Shown: positions 18,225 through 26,967, counted from the stretch's first letter. The stretch: DNA of 64,000 nucleotides from an uncultured Clostridia bacterium (GCA_934647165.1 CAKUFA010000010.1:10971-74970), one strand, 5' to 3'. Notes: generated from the sequence alone by a model not told the origin. Translations and numbers: made by a program.

Positions 18225-18276
18225 CTTTATTGATGCCCGTCAGGTGCGTTTGGTTGCATTCAGGAGGAAGAAAAAA

Positions 18277-18321
18277 GCGCGTGGAGAGCATTTGCAGCCA
18301 TGCTTTTTGCCCTCCGCGTGC
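18277..18321 (-). terminator. Terminator of the His/Cys-rich protein gene
   Basis: GCGCGTGGAG (from 18277) pairs with CTCCGCGTGC (to 18321) through an interrupted stem, followed on the minus strand by TTTTTTC. It lies 15 bases after the stop codon. Confidence 0.75.
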
Positions 18322-18336
18322 CGAAAAGATCATTTT

Positions 18337-18825
18337 TTACTCATCTTGAGCCAATGCGACGCTGCCTTTTTCCAGATTTGGCGTATCGAAAAGCGCATCC
18401 GGACGCGATGCGTTTTCCTTCACCGTGTCGCAAAAATAGCGGTATAATGAAGAACGTTCGTATACGCCGTAGTCGTAGCCTGTCAGTGGAATATCATAAT
18501 CCAGGGTAATCAAGCCCTTTTCCTCCAAAGAGGCAAAAGGTGCGCTGTCCAGCCGCGCATCCTCCATAGAGGTACTTTCATCCGTCAAATACACCGGTTC
18601 CATAGCCACGGCATACAGCTCATCCTCTTTGCTGGAGGTGATGGTAAAGCGTGCAATCGGCAGATAATGACAGTGATGCAGTGCATGCAACAGCCGCTCT
18701 TCCTCTGCCGTCAGTTGTCCGTCATGGTGATGCTCATGTCCGCAGTTGCAGCCTGCTTCGTGGTGGTGGTGCTCATGCCCACAGCCGCAGCCGTCCTCGT
18801 GGTGATGGTGCTTGTGTTCCTGCAT
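18337..18825 (-). CDS. Protein with His/Cys-rich metal-binding N-terminus, unknown function
   Basis: A 162-residue protein. The first 36 residues hold about 15 histidines and four cysteines in two imperfect repeats (HHHHEDGCGCGHEHHHH, then EAGCNCGHEHHH), a probable site for Zn, Ni, Co or Cu. The rest (about 37-162) is an acidic domain of mixed helix and strand with no family I recognise. ATG 18825 has AGGAGG upstream; the frame extends to 19056 but would overlap the terminator and gene before it. No signal peptide, so it is cytoplasmic. A metallochaperone or metal-sensing role is inference only. Confidence 0.75.
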   Translation of the reverse strand: MQEHKHHHHEDGCGCGHEHHHHEAGCNCGHEHHHDGQLTAEEERLLHALHHCHYLPIARFTITSSKEDELYAVAMEPVYLTDESTSMEDARLDSAPFASLEEKGLITLDYDIPLTGYDYGVYERSSLYRYFCDTVKENASRPDALFDTPNLEKGSVALAQDE

Positions 18826-18888
18826 GTTTTTCTTCCTCCTTTTTCTACAATGCGTATAGTATACACGATTTTCATGCAATGGAAAAGA

Positions 18889-18910
18889 GGCGGCGCATCT
18901 TTTCGCCGCC
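18889..18910 (-). terminator. Terminator of the small secreted protein gene
   Basis: GGCGGCG (18889-18895) pairs with CGCCGCC (18904-18910) around an 8-base loop, followed on the minus strand by TCTTTT. It lies 24 bases after the stop codon at 18935. Confidence 0.75.
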
Positions 18911-18934
18911 CCTTCCATTTTCATCGTCTGCCGA

Positions 18935-19441
18935 TTACTCTGCCGCAGCCACACTGCCCAGCATTTCATAAATGTAGGCAGGCGCATCCATTTCAGCATC
19001 GGTGGAACCGAAGCAGAAGCAGTACATATTTTCTTCGCTGGTATACAGATACGCATAGGAATACAGGCCGTCCGCGGAGGTTGCCATCACGTAGTACAGT
19101 CCGTTGATCGTTGCAGCGCCAACTTCATTCTTATACGTGCCGTTTGCCACGGACGCATCAATGGCCGCCATCACGGTGTCAAAATCTGCGCAGAGTATGC
19201 CGGTCACGGAGATAGTATTCTCCGCATTGACAAAGCAGAACTGAGCGTTCTCAGGCACGGGATTCACCGCCTGCCAATCCGCCGGCAGCTGAAAAGTCAG
19301 TCCCGTATCGCCCATAGGCACGGTCACAGCTTCATAAGACACCTCGTTGGTGATTTCCACTGTCGCAGGTTCTTCAGCAAGGGCAGCAAAAGCACACAGG
19401 CTCAGGCACAGTGCCAGCAGCAGAGCAGTAAACTTCTTCAT
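18935..19441 (-). CDS. Small secreted protein of unknown function
   Basis: A 168-residue protein with a clear signal peptide (about 1-22, LLLALCLSLCAFAALAEE) and no lipobox at the cleavage point. The mature part (about 145 residues) looks like a compact mixed alpha/beta domain with LTFQLPADWQAV, a pattern seen in exported proteins related to the PsbP/DUF1795-like fold. No catalytic motif is visible. GAAAGGAG lies 8 bases upstream of the chosen ATG. It has its own promoter and terminator, so it is monocistronic. Confidence 0.8.
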   Translation of the reverse strand: MKKFTALLLALCLSLCAFAALAEEPATVEITNEVSYEAVTVPMGDTGLTFQLPADWQAVNPVPENAQFCFVNAENTISVTGILCADFDTVMAAIDASVANGTYKNEVGAATINGLYYVMATSADGLYSYAYLYTSEENMYCFCFGSTDAEMDAPAYIYEMLGSVAAAE

Positions 19442-19484
19442 TTGAGTAGCTCCTTTCATCTTTCGCATAATTTGAGACAGCGGC

Positions 19485-19513
19485 ATTATACCTTCTTTTG
19501 CAGGAAAATACAA
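19485..19513 (-). promoter_or_regulatory. Promoter of the small secreted protein gene
   Basis: On the minus strand TTGTAT (19508-19513), a 17-base spacer and TATAAT (19485-19490). The start would fall near 19478, 37 bases before the ATG. The rest of the gene-free stretch 19514-19638 shows nothing else I can support. Confidence 0.65.
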
Positions 19514-19638
19514 TCCCTTTCGTTCAAAAAATTTCCATTTCCTTGTTCTTTCATCACAAGGCGATTTGGGGGAATACCCTCATTCGCGAAAAACCGAATA
19601 AAATCCGCAAAACGCATCATTCCCTTTGCCTTTTCTAT

Positions 19639-19667
19639 TGACAAACCATAGAGTTTCAGCTAAACTG
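19639..19667 (+). promoter_or_regulatory. Sigma-A promoter of the sugar ABC/N-glycoside operon
   Basis: A perfect TTGACA (19639-19644), a 17-base spacer and TAAACT (19662-19667). It precedes the permease gene by about 130 bases of leader and is the only clear promoter before the run of ten plus-strand genes. Confidence 0.8.
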
Positions 19668-19670
19668 AAT
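19656..19670. promoter_or_regulatory. Inverted repeat over the -10 box (candidate operator)
   Basis: TTCAG-CTAAA-CTGAA has exact 5-base arms centred on the -10 box of the preceding promoter. A repressor bound here would block the polymerase, but no regulator gene lies in the operon. Confidence 0.35.
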
Positions 19671-19805
19671 ACGGCTTAGGGGATTAGCAAAGTGTCCTTT
19701 TCTTGCAAGCGGTTGATGCACACGGCATGCGTCATGGAGGACGTTGGCTATTAGGCTTTTTTTATGCAAAGCATCGGTTTTTAACTCGTAACGAAAGGTG
19801 ATCGT

Positions 19806-20726
19806 ATGCAGAAATCTTCCGCAAAAAAGCGGACCCCCCGGTTGAAAATCGGTTCCTACAGCACGCACGATTTGGCAACAGCCTTTTTGTTTTTGTTGCC
19901 GGCTTTTGTTGTGTTCATCGTTTTCAAGTATTATCCGCTGATTGAGAATTTCTCCATTGGCATGACATCCTGGGATTTCTTCGGCCCCAAACATTACGTT
20001 GGCTTTGACAATTATACCCGCCTGTTCAAAAGCTCCACCTTCTGGAAGGTGCTGGGCAATACCTTTCATTACACCATCTGGTCTACCTTTCTTTCTTTGC
20101 TGCTGGGCATGCTGCTGGCGCTGATTCTTGCCCAGCGCAACAGCTTTGGCGCCCGCACCCTCAAAACGCTGTTCTTTGTACCGAACATCACCACCGCCTC
20201 CGCTGTGGCTATTTTGTGGATTTGGGTTTTCAACCCTTCCAACGGTTTGATGGAAATCATCTACAGCCTGTTTGGAGCAAAAAGCCCGGATTGGCTGCTG
20301 AATGCCAAGTATGCCCGGTGGGCGATCATTGCCCTGGGTGTGTGGCGTTCCATGGGCTACAGCATGATGATTTTCTCCTCCGGTATTGCGCAGATCAGCG
20401 AAGACATCTACGAGGCCGCGCGAATTGACGGCGCAAGCAAATTCCGGCAGGCAGTGAGCATCACCATTCCTTTGCTCATGCCCACGGTGGCTTTTCTTGG
20501 CACCACCACCTTCATCACCGGCATGCAGGTGTTCGACTCCGTGCAGGTAATGACCAGCGGCAATAACGGTACCAGCGTCATCAACCTGTACATTTATACC
20601 GAGGCGTTTGTGAAGAGCCACGCCGGGCGCGCAGCCGCGGCTTCCGTAGTGCTGTTCATGATTCTGCTGGTGTGCACCATCTTCCAGCGCCTTTTGACAG
20701 AAAGGAAGGGGTCAAAGAATGGCTAA
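19806..20726 (+). CDS. CUT1-type sugar ABC transporter permease (UgpA/MalF-like)
   Basis: The first inner-membrane permease of a binding-protein-dependent importer. The 306 residues have six predicted membrane helices (first about 25-45) and the cytoplasmic EAA loop EDIYEAARIDGASKFRQA (about 200-217), which contacts the ATPase. The family carries oligosaccharides, glycerol-phosphates and similar polyols. It overlaps the next permease by 8 bases. No ATPase gene is in the operon, so a shared MsmX/UgpC-type ATPase elsewhere must energise it, as is common in Firmicutes. Confidence 0.92.
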   Translation: MQKSSAKKRTPRLKIGSYSTHDLATAFLFLLPAFVVFIVFKYYPLIENFSIGMTSWDFFGPKHYVGFDNYTRLFKSSTFWKVLGNTFHYTIWSTFLSLLLGMLLALILAQRNSFGARTLKTLFFVPNITTASAVAILWIWVFNPSNGLMEIIYSLFGAKSPDWLLNAKYARWAIIALGVWRSMGYSMMIFSSGIAQISEDIYEAARIDGASKFRQAVSITIPLLMPTVAFLGTTTFITGMQVFDSVQVMTSGNNGTSVINLYIYTEAFVKSHAGRAAAASVVLFMILLVCTIFQRLLTERKGSKNG

Positions 20727-21579
20727 AACCAAGCTGATGCAGGAAAAGCTGACCCCTGTTTCCCTGCTGGTTAAGGTATTGTGCACCATTTTCCTGGTGC
20801 TGATGTCGCTGTTTGTTATTCTTCCTTTTGCATGGATGATCCTTACCAGCTTGATGCCCAACGCCCGTTCGCTGCTGCTGCGTCCCTTCAAGCTGCCGTG
20901 GCCGCCCAACTTCCACAATTATATTGAAGCGTGGAATATGCAGCCCTTTAACACCTATGCGTTCAACAGCATTTTCATTTCCACGATCGTTACCATTATA
21001 TCAACCGTTACCGCGCTGATGGCCGGTTACGCTTTCGCCTATCTGCGCTTCCCTTGCAAGAAGCTTTTGTTCCTGCTGGTACTTGCGGTGTTGATGCTGC
21101 CTTCGCAGGTATCCATCATTCCGTTGTACGTTACCATTTCCAAGCTGAACTGGCTGGACAGTTATTGGGCGCTCATCATTCCCTTTGCAGCAGATGCCTA
21201 TGGCATTTACCTAATCACCAATGCTTTCAAAAGCATCCCGGTGGAATTTATCGAAGCCGCCAAGATTGAAGGCGCAGGCCATCTGCGCATTCTGTTCCAG
21301 ATTTTGTTCCACCTCGCCAAGCCTTCCGTTGTTGCGTTCGCCATCATGGCGTTCAAGTGGCGCTGGAACGACTATTTCTGGGTACTGATGATGACCTCGT
21401 CCACCCACATGCGCACGCTCCCTGTGGGCCTTGTGATGATGAAGGTAGAGGATGGCGGCAATCAGTGGCATCTCATCATGGCTGCAACGCTGCTGGTCAT
21501 CCTGCCGATCATTATCATCTATCTGCTGATTCAGAAAGCGCTGAACAGCAACCAGACCGCGGGCGGCATCAAAGGCTGA
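20719..21579 (+). CDS. CUT1-type sugar ABC transporter permease (UgpE/MalG-like)
   Basis: The second permease of the importer, 286 residues with six membrane helices. The EAA loop reads VEFIEAAKIEGAGHLRILFQI (about 180-200). Its start lies within the first permease gene, indicating coupled translation of the heterodimer. The 89-base gap to the binding-protein gene holds a short GGGC/GCCC hairpin with T6 (21631-21651) and then a very strong AAGGAGGT site, which may let the binding protein be made in excess. Confidence 0.92.
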   Translation: MAKTKLMQEKLTPVSLLVKVLCTIFLVLMSLFVILPFAWMILTSLMPNARSLLLRPFKLPWPPNFHNYIEAWNMQPFNTYAFNSIFISTIVTIISTVTALMAGYAFAYLRFPCKKLLFLLVLAVLMLPSQVSIIPLYVTISKLNWLDSYWALIIPFAADAYGIYLITNAFKSIPVEFIEAAKIEGAGHLRILFQILFHLAKPSVVAFAIMAFKWRWNDYFWVLMMTSSTHMRTLPVGLVMMKVEDGGNQWHLIMAATLLVILPIIIIYLLIQKALNSNQTAGGIKG

Positions 21580-21668
21580 GCAGCATCCCCTGTTTCGATC
21601 CTCTGCCGCATAACGCGGTTTTGGATAGATGGGCAACTGCCCGGATTTTTTGAAGGAGGTATCCCCCC

Positions 21669-22943
21669 ATGAAGCGCATTCTGAGCATCCTCATGGCGCT
21701 GACGCTGCTGCTGTCCGTTGTCAGCACCGCCTCTGCCGACGAACCCACCCAGATCGAGATCTGGAGCCCCCTGACCGGTGCGAAGGCCGCTACCTTCGAC
21801 GCTCTGGTGGAAGGCTTCAACCAGAGCCAGAGCGATGTGGTTGTGACCTGTATCCATCAGGGCGGCTACGATGTGGTTCGCCAGAAGATGGCCGCGTCCG
21901 CCAATGCCAGCAATATGCCCCAGATGGTGCTGGCTGACTACATTGATGTGCCGCTGTATGTCCAACGCGGTGTGCTTGTGCCCATGTCCACAATTCTGTC
22001 CGAGGATGTGCTGAACGACTTCTTCCCCGGCATGCTGGTGGACCTGACGGTGGACGGCACGGTTTATGCGGTGCCCTACAACCGCACCACCCAGGGCTTT
22101 GTGGTCAACATGGACCTGCTCAAGCAGGCCGGCATTAACCGCGTTGCATCCACCTGGGATGAGTTCTATGAGGACGCCAAGGCTTTCAAGGCTGCCATGG
22201 GCGACGGTTATTACTACAGCTATGCCTACTTCAATCAGTATATCTTCGAAGCCATCGCCTATTCCTTCGGCTGCACCATTGCCACGGCTGACGGCACGGC
22301 TATGATGACCGAAGACAAGATGGTGAATCTGTTCAAGTTCTTCCGCAAGATGTATGAAGAGGATCTGCTGTGCATGGTGCCCACCACCTCCGGCAGCTTC
22401 TCCGATCAGCATTCCACCTTCCTGGAAGGCAAGGTTGCCACCGTGTTCCAGTCCTCTTCCTTCATTCCTTCCGCCCAGACGCTGCTGGATTGCGACTGGT
22501 CCTTTGAGTATGTGCCTGCCGGCGAAGGCGGACACGCTGTGACCATCGGCGGCACCAACCTGGCCGTGACCACCGCTGCCACTGAACAGGAGCAGGAAGC
22601 CGCCAAGAAGTTCATCGAATATGTGACCAGCCCTGAAAACTGTGCAAAGGTATTTGTGGAAACTTCCAACCTGCCTGTGCGCAAGAGCGTGCTGGAGATG
22701 GACACCGTGAAGGACTTCATGGCTGCCAATCCCTACACCACCAAGTTGCTCAGCCAGATGGACTATGCACGCAACGCTTCCGGCGTGACCAAGAACGTTG
22801 GCAACGTGTTCTCTGCCGTTGGCGACATGGTTGTTCGCCTGATCTATAACGGTGACGACATCGAGTCCACCCTGGAGGAGTACAACGAGCAGTTCCAGGA
22901 TGAATTCGACGAGAAAAAAGCAAACGACAGCTACATCTACTAA
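21669..22943 (+). CDS. Extracellular solute-binding protein of the sugar ABC importer
   Basis: A 424-residue family 1 solute-binding protein (UgpB/MalE type). The signal peptide is residues 1-24 (ALTLLLSVVSTASADE). There is no lipobox cysteine, so unlike most Gram-positive binding proteins it is not obviously a lipoprotein and may be held by a retained signal helix or another means. The mature part has IEIWSPLTGAKAATFDALVE and the conserved PYNRTTQGFVVNMDLLKQAG. Codon choice is more biased than in neighbours (many GCC/CTG/AAG), consistent with high expression. Ligand unknown. Confidence 0.92.
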   Translation: MKRILSILMALTLLLSVVSTASADEPTQIEIWSPLTGAKAATFDALVEGFNQSQSDVVVTCIHQGGYDVVRQKMAASANASNMPQMVLADYIDVPLYVQRGVLVPMSTILSEDVLNDFFPGMLVDLTVDGTVYAVPYNRTTQGFVVNMDLLKQAGINRVASTWDEFYEDAKAFKAAMGDGYYYSYAYFNQYIFEAIAYSFGCTIATADGTAMMTEDKMVNLFKFFRKMYEEDLLCMVPTTSGSFSDQHSTFLEGKVATVFQSSSFIPSAQTLLDCDWSFEYVPAGEGGHAVTIGGTNLAVTTAATEQEQEAAKKFIEYVTSPENCAKVFVETSNLPVRKSVLEMDTVKDFMAANPYTTKLLSQMDYARNASGVTKNVGNVFSAVGDMVVRLIYNGDDIESTLEEYNEQFQDEFDEKKANDSYIY

Positions 22944-22971
22944 GATTCTCTCAACAAACCGCTTTGGGGAT

Positions 22972-22994
22972 GGGAGGGGCATTCTGCCCTTCCC
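22972..22994 (+). terminator. Hairpin (attenuator) after the binding-protein gene
   Basis: GGGAGGGGC (22972-22980) pairs with GCCCTTCCC (22986-22994), one G-T pair, 5-base loop. It lies 28 bases after the stop. A weak pyrimidine run rather than pure T follows, suggesting partial termination or 3'-end protection of the transporter mRNA. Confidence 0.5.
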
Positions 22995-23021
22995 TTTCCC
23001 TGTATTCTGAAGGAGTCAACC

Positions 23022-24527
23022 ATGCCGCAAACGCTTGTGGAGACCGACCTGACGCTTTTGAACCTGCGCGCGGACGAAACACAATCCGCCCGCTATGCAC
23101 GCCTTGCTTTCAACGTGCCTGAAGGATGCGGCATGCTGTCTGTATCCATGGACGTAAACACGGAACAGAGCGCGCAGATTCCGATGATCCTTTTCGATTC
23201 CAAGCACCACATTCGGCTGATGCGCGCTGCCAACGCCACAAAGGGCGAAGCGAACACTGTTTACACCATCACCCCAGCCGCAGCTGACAAAGGATGTATT
23301 CCCGGCTCAATTCCAGCAGGAAGCTGGCGGCTGCTTTTGTACAAGCGCCGCATGTACGAGGATGTCATCGCCCATATCACCGTGAAGTGTGAAGCATCCT
23401 GCGCTATGCCTGCCTCCACGCAGGTGGAGTTCCCCACCGTGCGCGCGCTGAACGAGCATCCTTTCTCCGCCAATGTACCCGATGCAAATCCTGGCTGGTA
23501 CTGCGGCGAACTGCACACCCATTCTTCCGAAAGCACCGGCCATACCTCGCTGGAGACCGTTGTTCATACCGCCCGCAAGCTCGGGCTGGATTATATCGCC
23601 CTGACAGATCACTTTACCGCCTCCCATTGGCTGAAGCTACAGGAGATTGCAGACGATCATCGCCCGCTGCTGCTTCAAAGCATGGAAATTTCCGGTGATT
23701 ATGGACATGCCAATGTGCATGGGCTGCACACATGGCTCAATCCTCTGGTGGATGACAACGCCGACCTGGTAGACTTCCTCGGTCTTAAGGAACGCCCCAG
23801 CATGGAATCCATCGCCGACGCAGCCCATGCGCAAGGTGCGCTGATGTGCATCAACCATGCGCTGAGCGGTATCATGGGTTGGCGCTACCGGGAATTCCCT
23901 TTTGAAAAAGCAGACCTGTATGAAGTGCACTGCACTTCTGAAATTCAGACATGTATGCTCTATACCACCCATTGGGATCTGCTGCTGACCCATGGCTATC
24001 ATCTGACAGGGGTCGGCTCCTCCGATTCACACCACCCAACGCTGAAGGGTCCGTGGCAGTTGGGACATGTGCGCACATGGATCTATGCTGATGCACTGAG
24101 CCAACCTGCGCTGCTGCGCGGTCTCAAGGCCGGGCATGCCTATGTTGGTATCGAAGGCGTCCGCATGGACATGCATGCTGCCTGCGCCGGACAGAGCGCT
24201 ATGATGGGCGATATCATGCTTGTTCCTCATGGCGAAAGCTTCACCGTGACCATGACCATGATCGATCATCCACGCGGCAACCTGTTCCTTTACAGTGACG
24301 GCATGCAGCTGGATGTCATCTACTATGACCAGCCGGGCACGGATACCTACACTCTCACCTATCCCGAAAGCTGGATTGCCAAAGGCGGCGAATCATATAT
24401 CCGCATGGAATTTCACGCAGTGAAAGAACCGCCAAAGTTCCATGGGCAGGCCTTCCGCGATTATCAATCCGCGCGGCTGATTTCCAACCCCATCTGGTTT
24501 AAGCGAAAGGAGAATGTATCATGTTGA
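23022..24527 (+). CDS. CehA/McbA-type PHP-domain metallohydrolase
   Basis: A 501-residue protein with an N-terminal beta-rich region (1-155) and a PHP metal-dependent hydrolase domain (about 158-400). Metal ligands are suggested by GELHTHSSES (His165, His167), ALTDHF (about 193-198), MEISGDYGHANVHGL and GSSDSHHP. CehA and McbA hydrolyse the ester of the carbamate carbaryl; most homologues act on unknown phosphoesters or carbamates. No signal peptide, so it is cytoplasmic and acts on imported material. It sits between the importer and the LOG gene, which begins 7 bases inside its end. Confidence 0.85.
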   Translation: MPQTLVETDLTLLNLRADETQSARYARLAFNVPEGCGMLSVSMDVNTEQSAQIPMILFDSKHHIRLMRAANATKGEANTVYTITPAAADKGCIPGSIPAGSWRLLLYKRRMYEDVIAHITVKCEASCAMPASTQVEFPTVRALNEHPFSANVPDANPGWYCGELHTHSSESTGHTSLETVVHTARKLGLDYIALTDHFTASHWLKLQEIADDHRPLLLQSMEISGDYGHANVHGLHTWLNPLVDDNADLVDFLGLKERPSMESIADAAHAQGALMCINHALSGIMGWRYREFPFEKADLYEVHCTSEIQTCMLYTTHWDLLLTHGYHLTGVGSSDSHHPTLKGPWQLGHVRTWIYADALSQPALLRGLKAGHAYVGIEGVRMDMHAACAGQSAMMGDIMLVPHGESFTVTMTMIDHPRGNLFLYSDGMQLDVIYYDQPGTDTYTLTYPESWIAKGGESYIRMEFHAVKEPPKFHGQAFRDYQSARLISNPIWFKRKENVSC

Positions 24528-25084
24528 AATCCATCACGGTGTTCTGCGGCTCTGCCAGCACCTGTCCTACCGAATATACCGAAATGGCAGATCATGTCGG
24601 CCGCACCATTGCACGGCAAGGCCGCACACTGGTGTATGGTTCCGGTTCCCGCGGACTGATGGGACAAACTGCGCGCGGCGCGCTGGCCGAAGGCGGCTAT
24701 GTGGTTGGTGTCAACACCCGCCGTTTTGAAAAAAGTGTGTATACGCTGGATGTGAGCGAATATGTGATGACGGAAACCATGCAGGAACGCAAGGTGACCA
24801 TGATGGAGCGCGGCGACGCATGCATCATTCTGCCGGGCGGCATCGGCACGCTGGATGAAGCGACGGAGATCTTTTCCCTGGCGCAGCTCGGCATCATTGA
24901 CAAACCTTTCGGTGTGCTGAATATGGATCATTTCTACGATGGTTTCCTGATGCAGGCCGAGCGCATGCACCGGGACAATTTCCTTAAGGACAAGGATTAC
25001 AAGCGCCTGCTTGTGGCCGAAAACATTGAAACGCTTTTGCAGCTGTTGGATGAAGACGGCCGGCAGAGGGAGGAGCAGGCATGA
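24521..25084 (+). CDS. LOG-family nucleotide phosphoribohydrolase (TIGR00730 type)
   Basis: A 187-residue Rossmann-fold protein. The LOG signature is complete: MQERKVTM (about 87-94) and PGGIGTLDE (105-113). Characterised members hydrolyse the N-glycosidic bond of nucleoside 5'-monophosphates, freeing the base and ribose 5-phosphate; the name comes from cytokinin ribotides, but bacterial members also act on AMP. Here the freed adenine would suit the adenine deaminase at the end of the operon. It overlaps the genes on both sides (7 and 4 bases), indicating tight coupling. Confidence 0.9.
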   Translation: MLKSITVFCGSASTCPTEYTEMADHVGRTIARQGRTLVYGSGSRGLMGQTARGALAEGGYVVGVNTRRFEKSVYTLDVSEYVMTETMQERKVTMMERGDACIILPGGIGTLDEATEIFSLAQLGIIDKPFGVLNMDHFYDGFLMQAERMHRDNFLKDKDYKRLLVAENIETLLQLLDEDGRQREEQA

Positions 25085-25890
25085 TTAACTTTGCCAGCGG
25101 GGAAAAGTATATCATTGGGCTTGTGCACTTGCTTCCTCTGCCCGGAACGCCTTTTTACGGCGGGGAGTTCCAGCCCATCATTGACAAAGCTGTGCGGGAT
25201 GCTTCCGCCCTGTACCGCGGCGGCGCACACGGCTGCCTGATTCAGACCGTTGACCGCGCCTATTCCAACACGGACGACACGGACTACGCACGCGTTGCAG
25301 CCATCACCCTGGTTGTAAACGCCGTAAAACAGGCTGTGCCGGCTTCCTTTCTGGTAGGTGTTCAGCTGATGTGGAACTGCATTACGCCCTCCCTGGCTGT
25401 GGCCAAAGTCTGCGGAGCGGACTTTATTCGCTGCACCGCTATGGTAGGCGTAAGCGAATCTCCCTATGGAATGGTGGAAGCGCAGCCGCTCAAGGTGCAG
25501 GAATATCGCCGCAAGATTGGTGCTTCGGACGTGACCATGATTACCGAGATTCAGGGATACCATTTCAAAGGTGAAATGGACGAATTGAAAGAACTCACAA
25601 ACCGTGCATTCTTTGCCCAGTATGCCGGTGCAGACGCCGTGGAGATTGTGGACAAGGACGAAGAAAAGAACAATCGCATGGCGCAGGCTGTGCAAAAAAT
25701 GGGGATCCCTGTTGTGCTTGGCGGCAGCACCAACGCCGAAAACGTGTGCCGCCGCATGCGCTATGCCAACATGGCGCTGGTGGGCACCTGCTTTGAGAAG
25801 AAGGGCTGGGGTGGCGAAATTGATGAGGATGCCGTGCGCACCTATATGGAAAGCTTTGCCCGCCTGAAAAAGGAGGGTAACGAAGTATGA
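25081..25890 (+). CDS. BtpA/SgcQ-family TIM-barrel protein
   Basis: A 269-residue protein of the BtpA/SgcQ family: IIGLVHLLPLPGTPFYGG at the N-terminus, QLMWNCITPSLAVAKVCGADFIR in the middle, and IPVVLGGSTNAENV near the C-terminus, a likely phosphate-binding loop of a TIM barrel. BtpA was linked to photosystem I stability in cyanobacteria and SgcQ lies in an E. coli sugar operon of unknown substrate; the reaction is not established. A sugar-phosphate lyase or isomerase role fits the fold. Overlaps LOG and the SIS gene by 4 bases each. Confidence 0.88.
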   Translation: MINFASGEKYIIGLVHLLPLPGTPFYGGEFQPIIDKAVRDASALYRGGAHGCLIQTVDRAYSNTDDTDYARVAAITLVVNAVKQAVPASFLVGVQLMWNCITPSLAVAKVCGADFIRCTAMVGVSESPYGMVEAQPLKVQEYRRKIGASDVTMITEIQGYHFKGEMDELKELTNRAFFAQYAGADAVEIVDKDEEKNNRMAQAVQKMGIPVVLGGSTNAENVCRRMRYANMALVGTCFEKKGWGGEIDEDAVRTYMESFARLKKEGNEV

Positions 25891-26942
25891 TGAGCCCCTC
25901 CATGGTAGCCCAACAAACGGCTACCCTTAGCGAATTGTACGCCCAGGAGCTGCCTGGACTTGTTGCACAAACACCCACATTGCCTGAAGGAATTCAACGT
26001 GTCTATGCCCTCGGCAATGGCGACAGCCACCATGCGGCGCTGGCTGCCGCCCAGGCTTTCTCTGCATGGACAGATATTGACTATCGCCCCATGCCTGCCT
26101 ATACCTTTGTGCAGCATGAATTGCCCCGCCTGCGTCCCCAGGATGCAGCACGAACATTGGTTGTGTGCATCTCTGCCTCCGGCTCCTCAAAGCTGGCTGT
26201 CAGTGCGCTGAGCGAGGTGCGCGGCCGTGGCCTTGGTGCGACCCTGTCCATGACGGGCAAACCCGGCAGTGCTATGGATCAGGCCGCGGAATACACACTG
26301 TCTACCATCATCACGGAAAAAGGCCGCTCTCCGGGAATCCGCACCTACGCCGCTTCATTATGCGGGCTGCTCTGCCTGGCAGGCCGCCTGGGTCAGTGTG
26401 AAGACCGCCTGCTGCATGCAGGCTGTGTGCTGCAGACGGAAGCGCCCCGGCTGGACGGCATACTTTCGGACAGCGTACGTGCAGCAGAAGCAGCCGCTCA
26501 CTGGGATTGGCCGCTGTGCACTGTGCTTGGGTGCGATGGCCTGTTCGGGTGCGCCCATTTTGCCGCAGCCAAGCTTGTGGAAACCAGCGGTGTTTTTGCC
26601 TCCGGGCAGGAAATGGAAGAGTGGTGTCATGTGGAAAGCATGGCCTATCCCCTGAACGCACCGGTAATCATTCTGCTTGGCAGTGCCTGCGACCGGGAAA
26701 AAGCATTGAGTGTGATGAACATTGCTCATCGTGCCGGGCGCAGAACATTGTTAATCAGTGCTTTTACACCAGATGATGCGCTGCGTGCAGGTGCGGACGA
26801 GCATGTATTTCTCTCCCTGCATGTACCGGAAGCGTTGAATCCTCTGTTCCTGTACATGCCGCTTCTGCCTCTTGCCCAACGACTTGCAGAAAAAGAAGGC
26901 CGCGCCATGTTTCTGAGCGATCAGCCCTTCCGGCTGTTCTGA
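25887..26942 (+). CDS. SIS-domain sugar isomerase/deaminase-like protein
   Basis: A 351-residue protein with two SIS domains (about 20-165 and 200-335), the fold that binds phosphorylated sugars. YALGNGDSHHAALAAAQ and VVCISASGSSKLAVSAL are the sugar-phosphate binding loops; the latter resembles the GlmS isomerase domain and AgaS. The glutamine amidotransferase part of GlmS is absent. It could isomerise or deaminate an amino- or aldose phosphate released upstream. The gene overlaps the BtpA-like gene by 4 bases and is 25 bases before the transporter. Confidence 0.85.
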   Translation: MMSPSMVAQQTATLSELYAQELPGLVAQTPTLPEGIQRVYALGNGDSHHAALAAAQAFSAWTDIDYRPMPAYTFVQHELPRLRPQDAARTLVVCISASGSSKLAVSALSEVRGRGLGATLSMTGKPGSAMDQAAEYTLSTIITEKGRSPGIRTYAASLCGLLCLAGRLGQCEDRLLHAGCVLQTEAPRLDGILSDSVRAAEAAAHWDWPLCTVLGCDGLFGCAHFAAAKLVETSGVFASGQEMEEWCHVESMAYPLNAPVIILLGSACDREKALSVMNIAHRAGRRTLLISAFTPDDALRAGADEHVFLSLHVPEALNPLFLYMPLLPLAQRLAEKEGRAMFLSDQPFRLF

Positions 26943-26967
26943 CAAGCGAAAGGACGGTTCGTTCCCG

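Noticed and set aside
21531..22982. Minus-strand frame of 483 codons opposite the solute-binding protein gene
   Set aside because: Gly/His-rich shadow caused by strong codon bias in the binding-protein gene.
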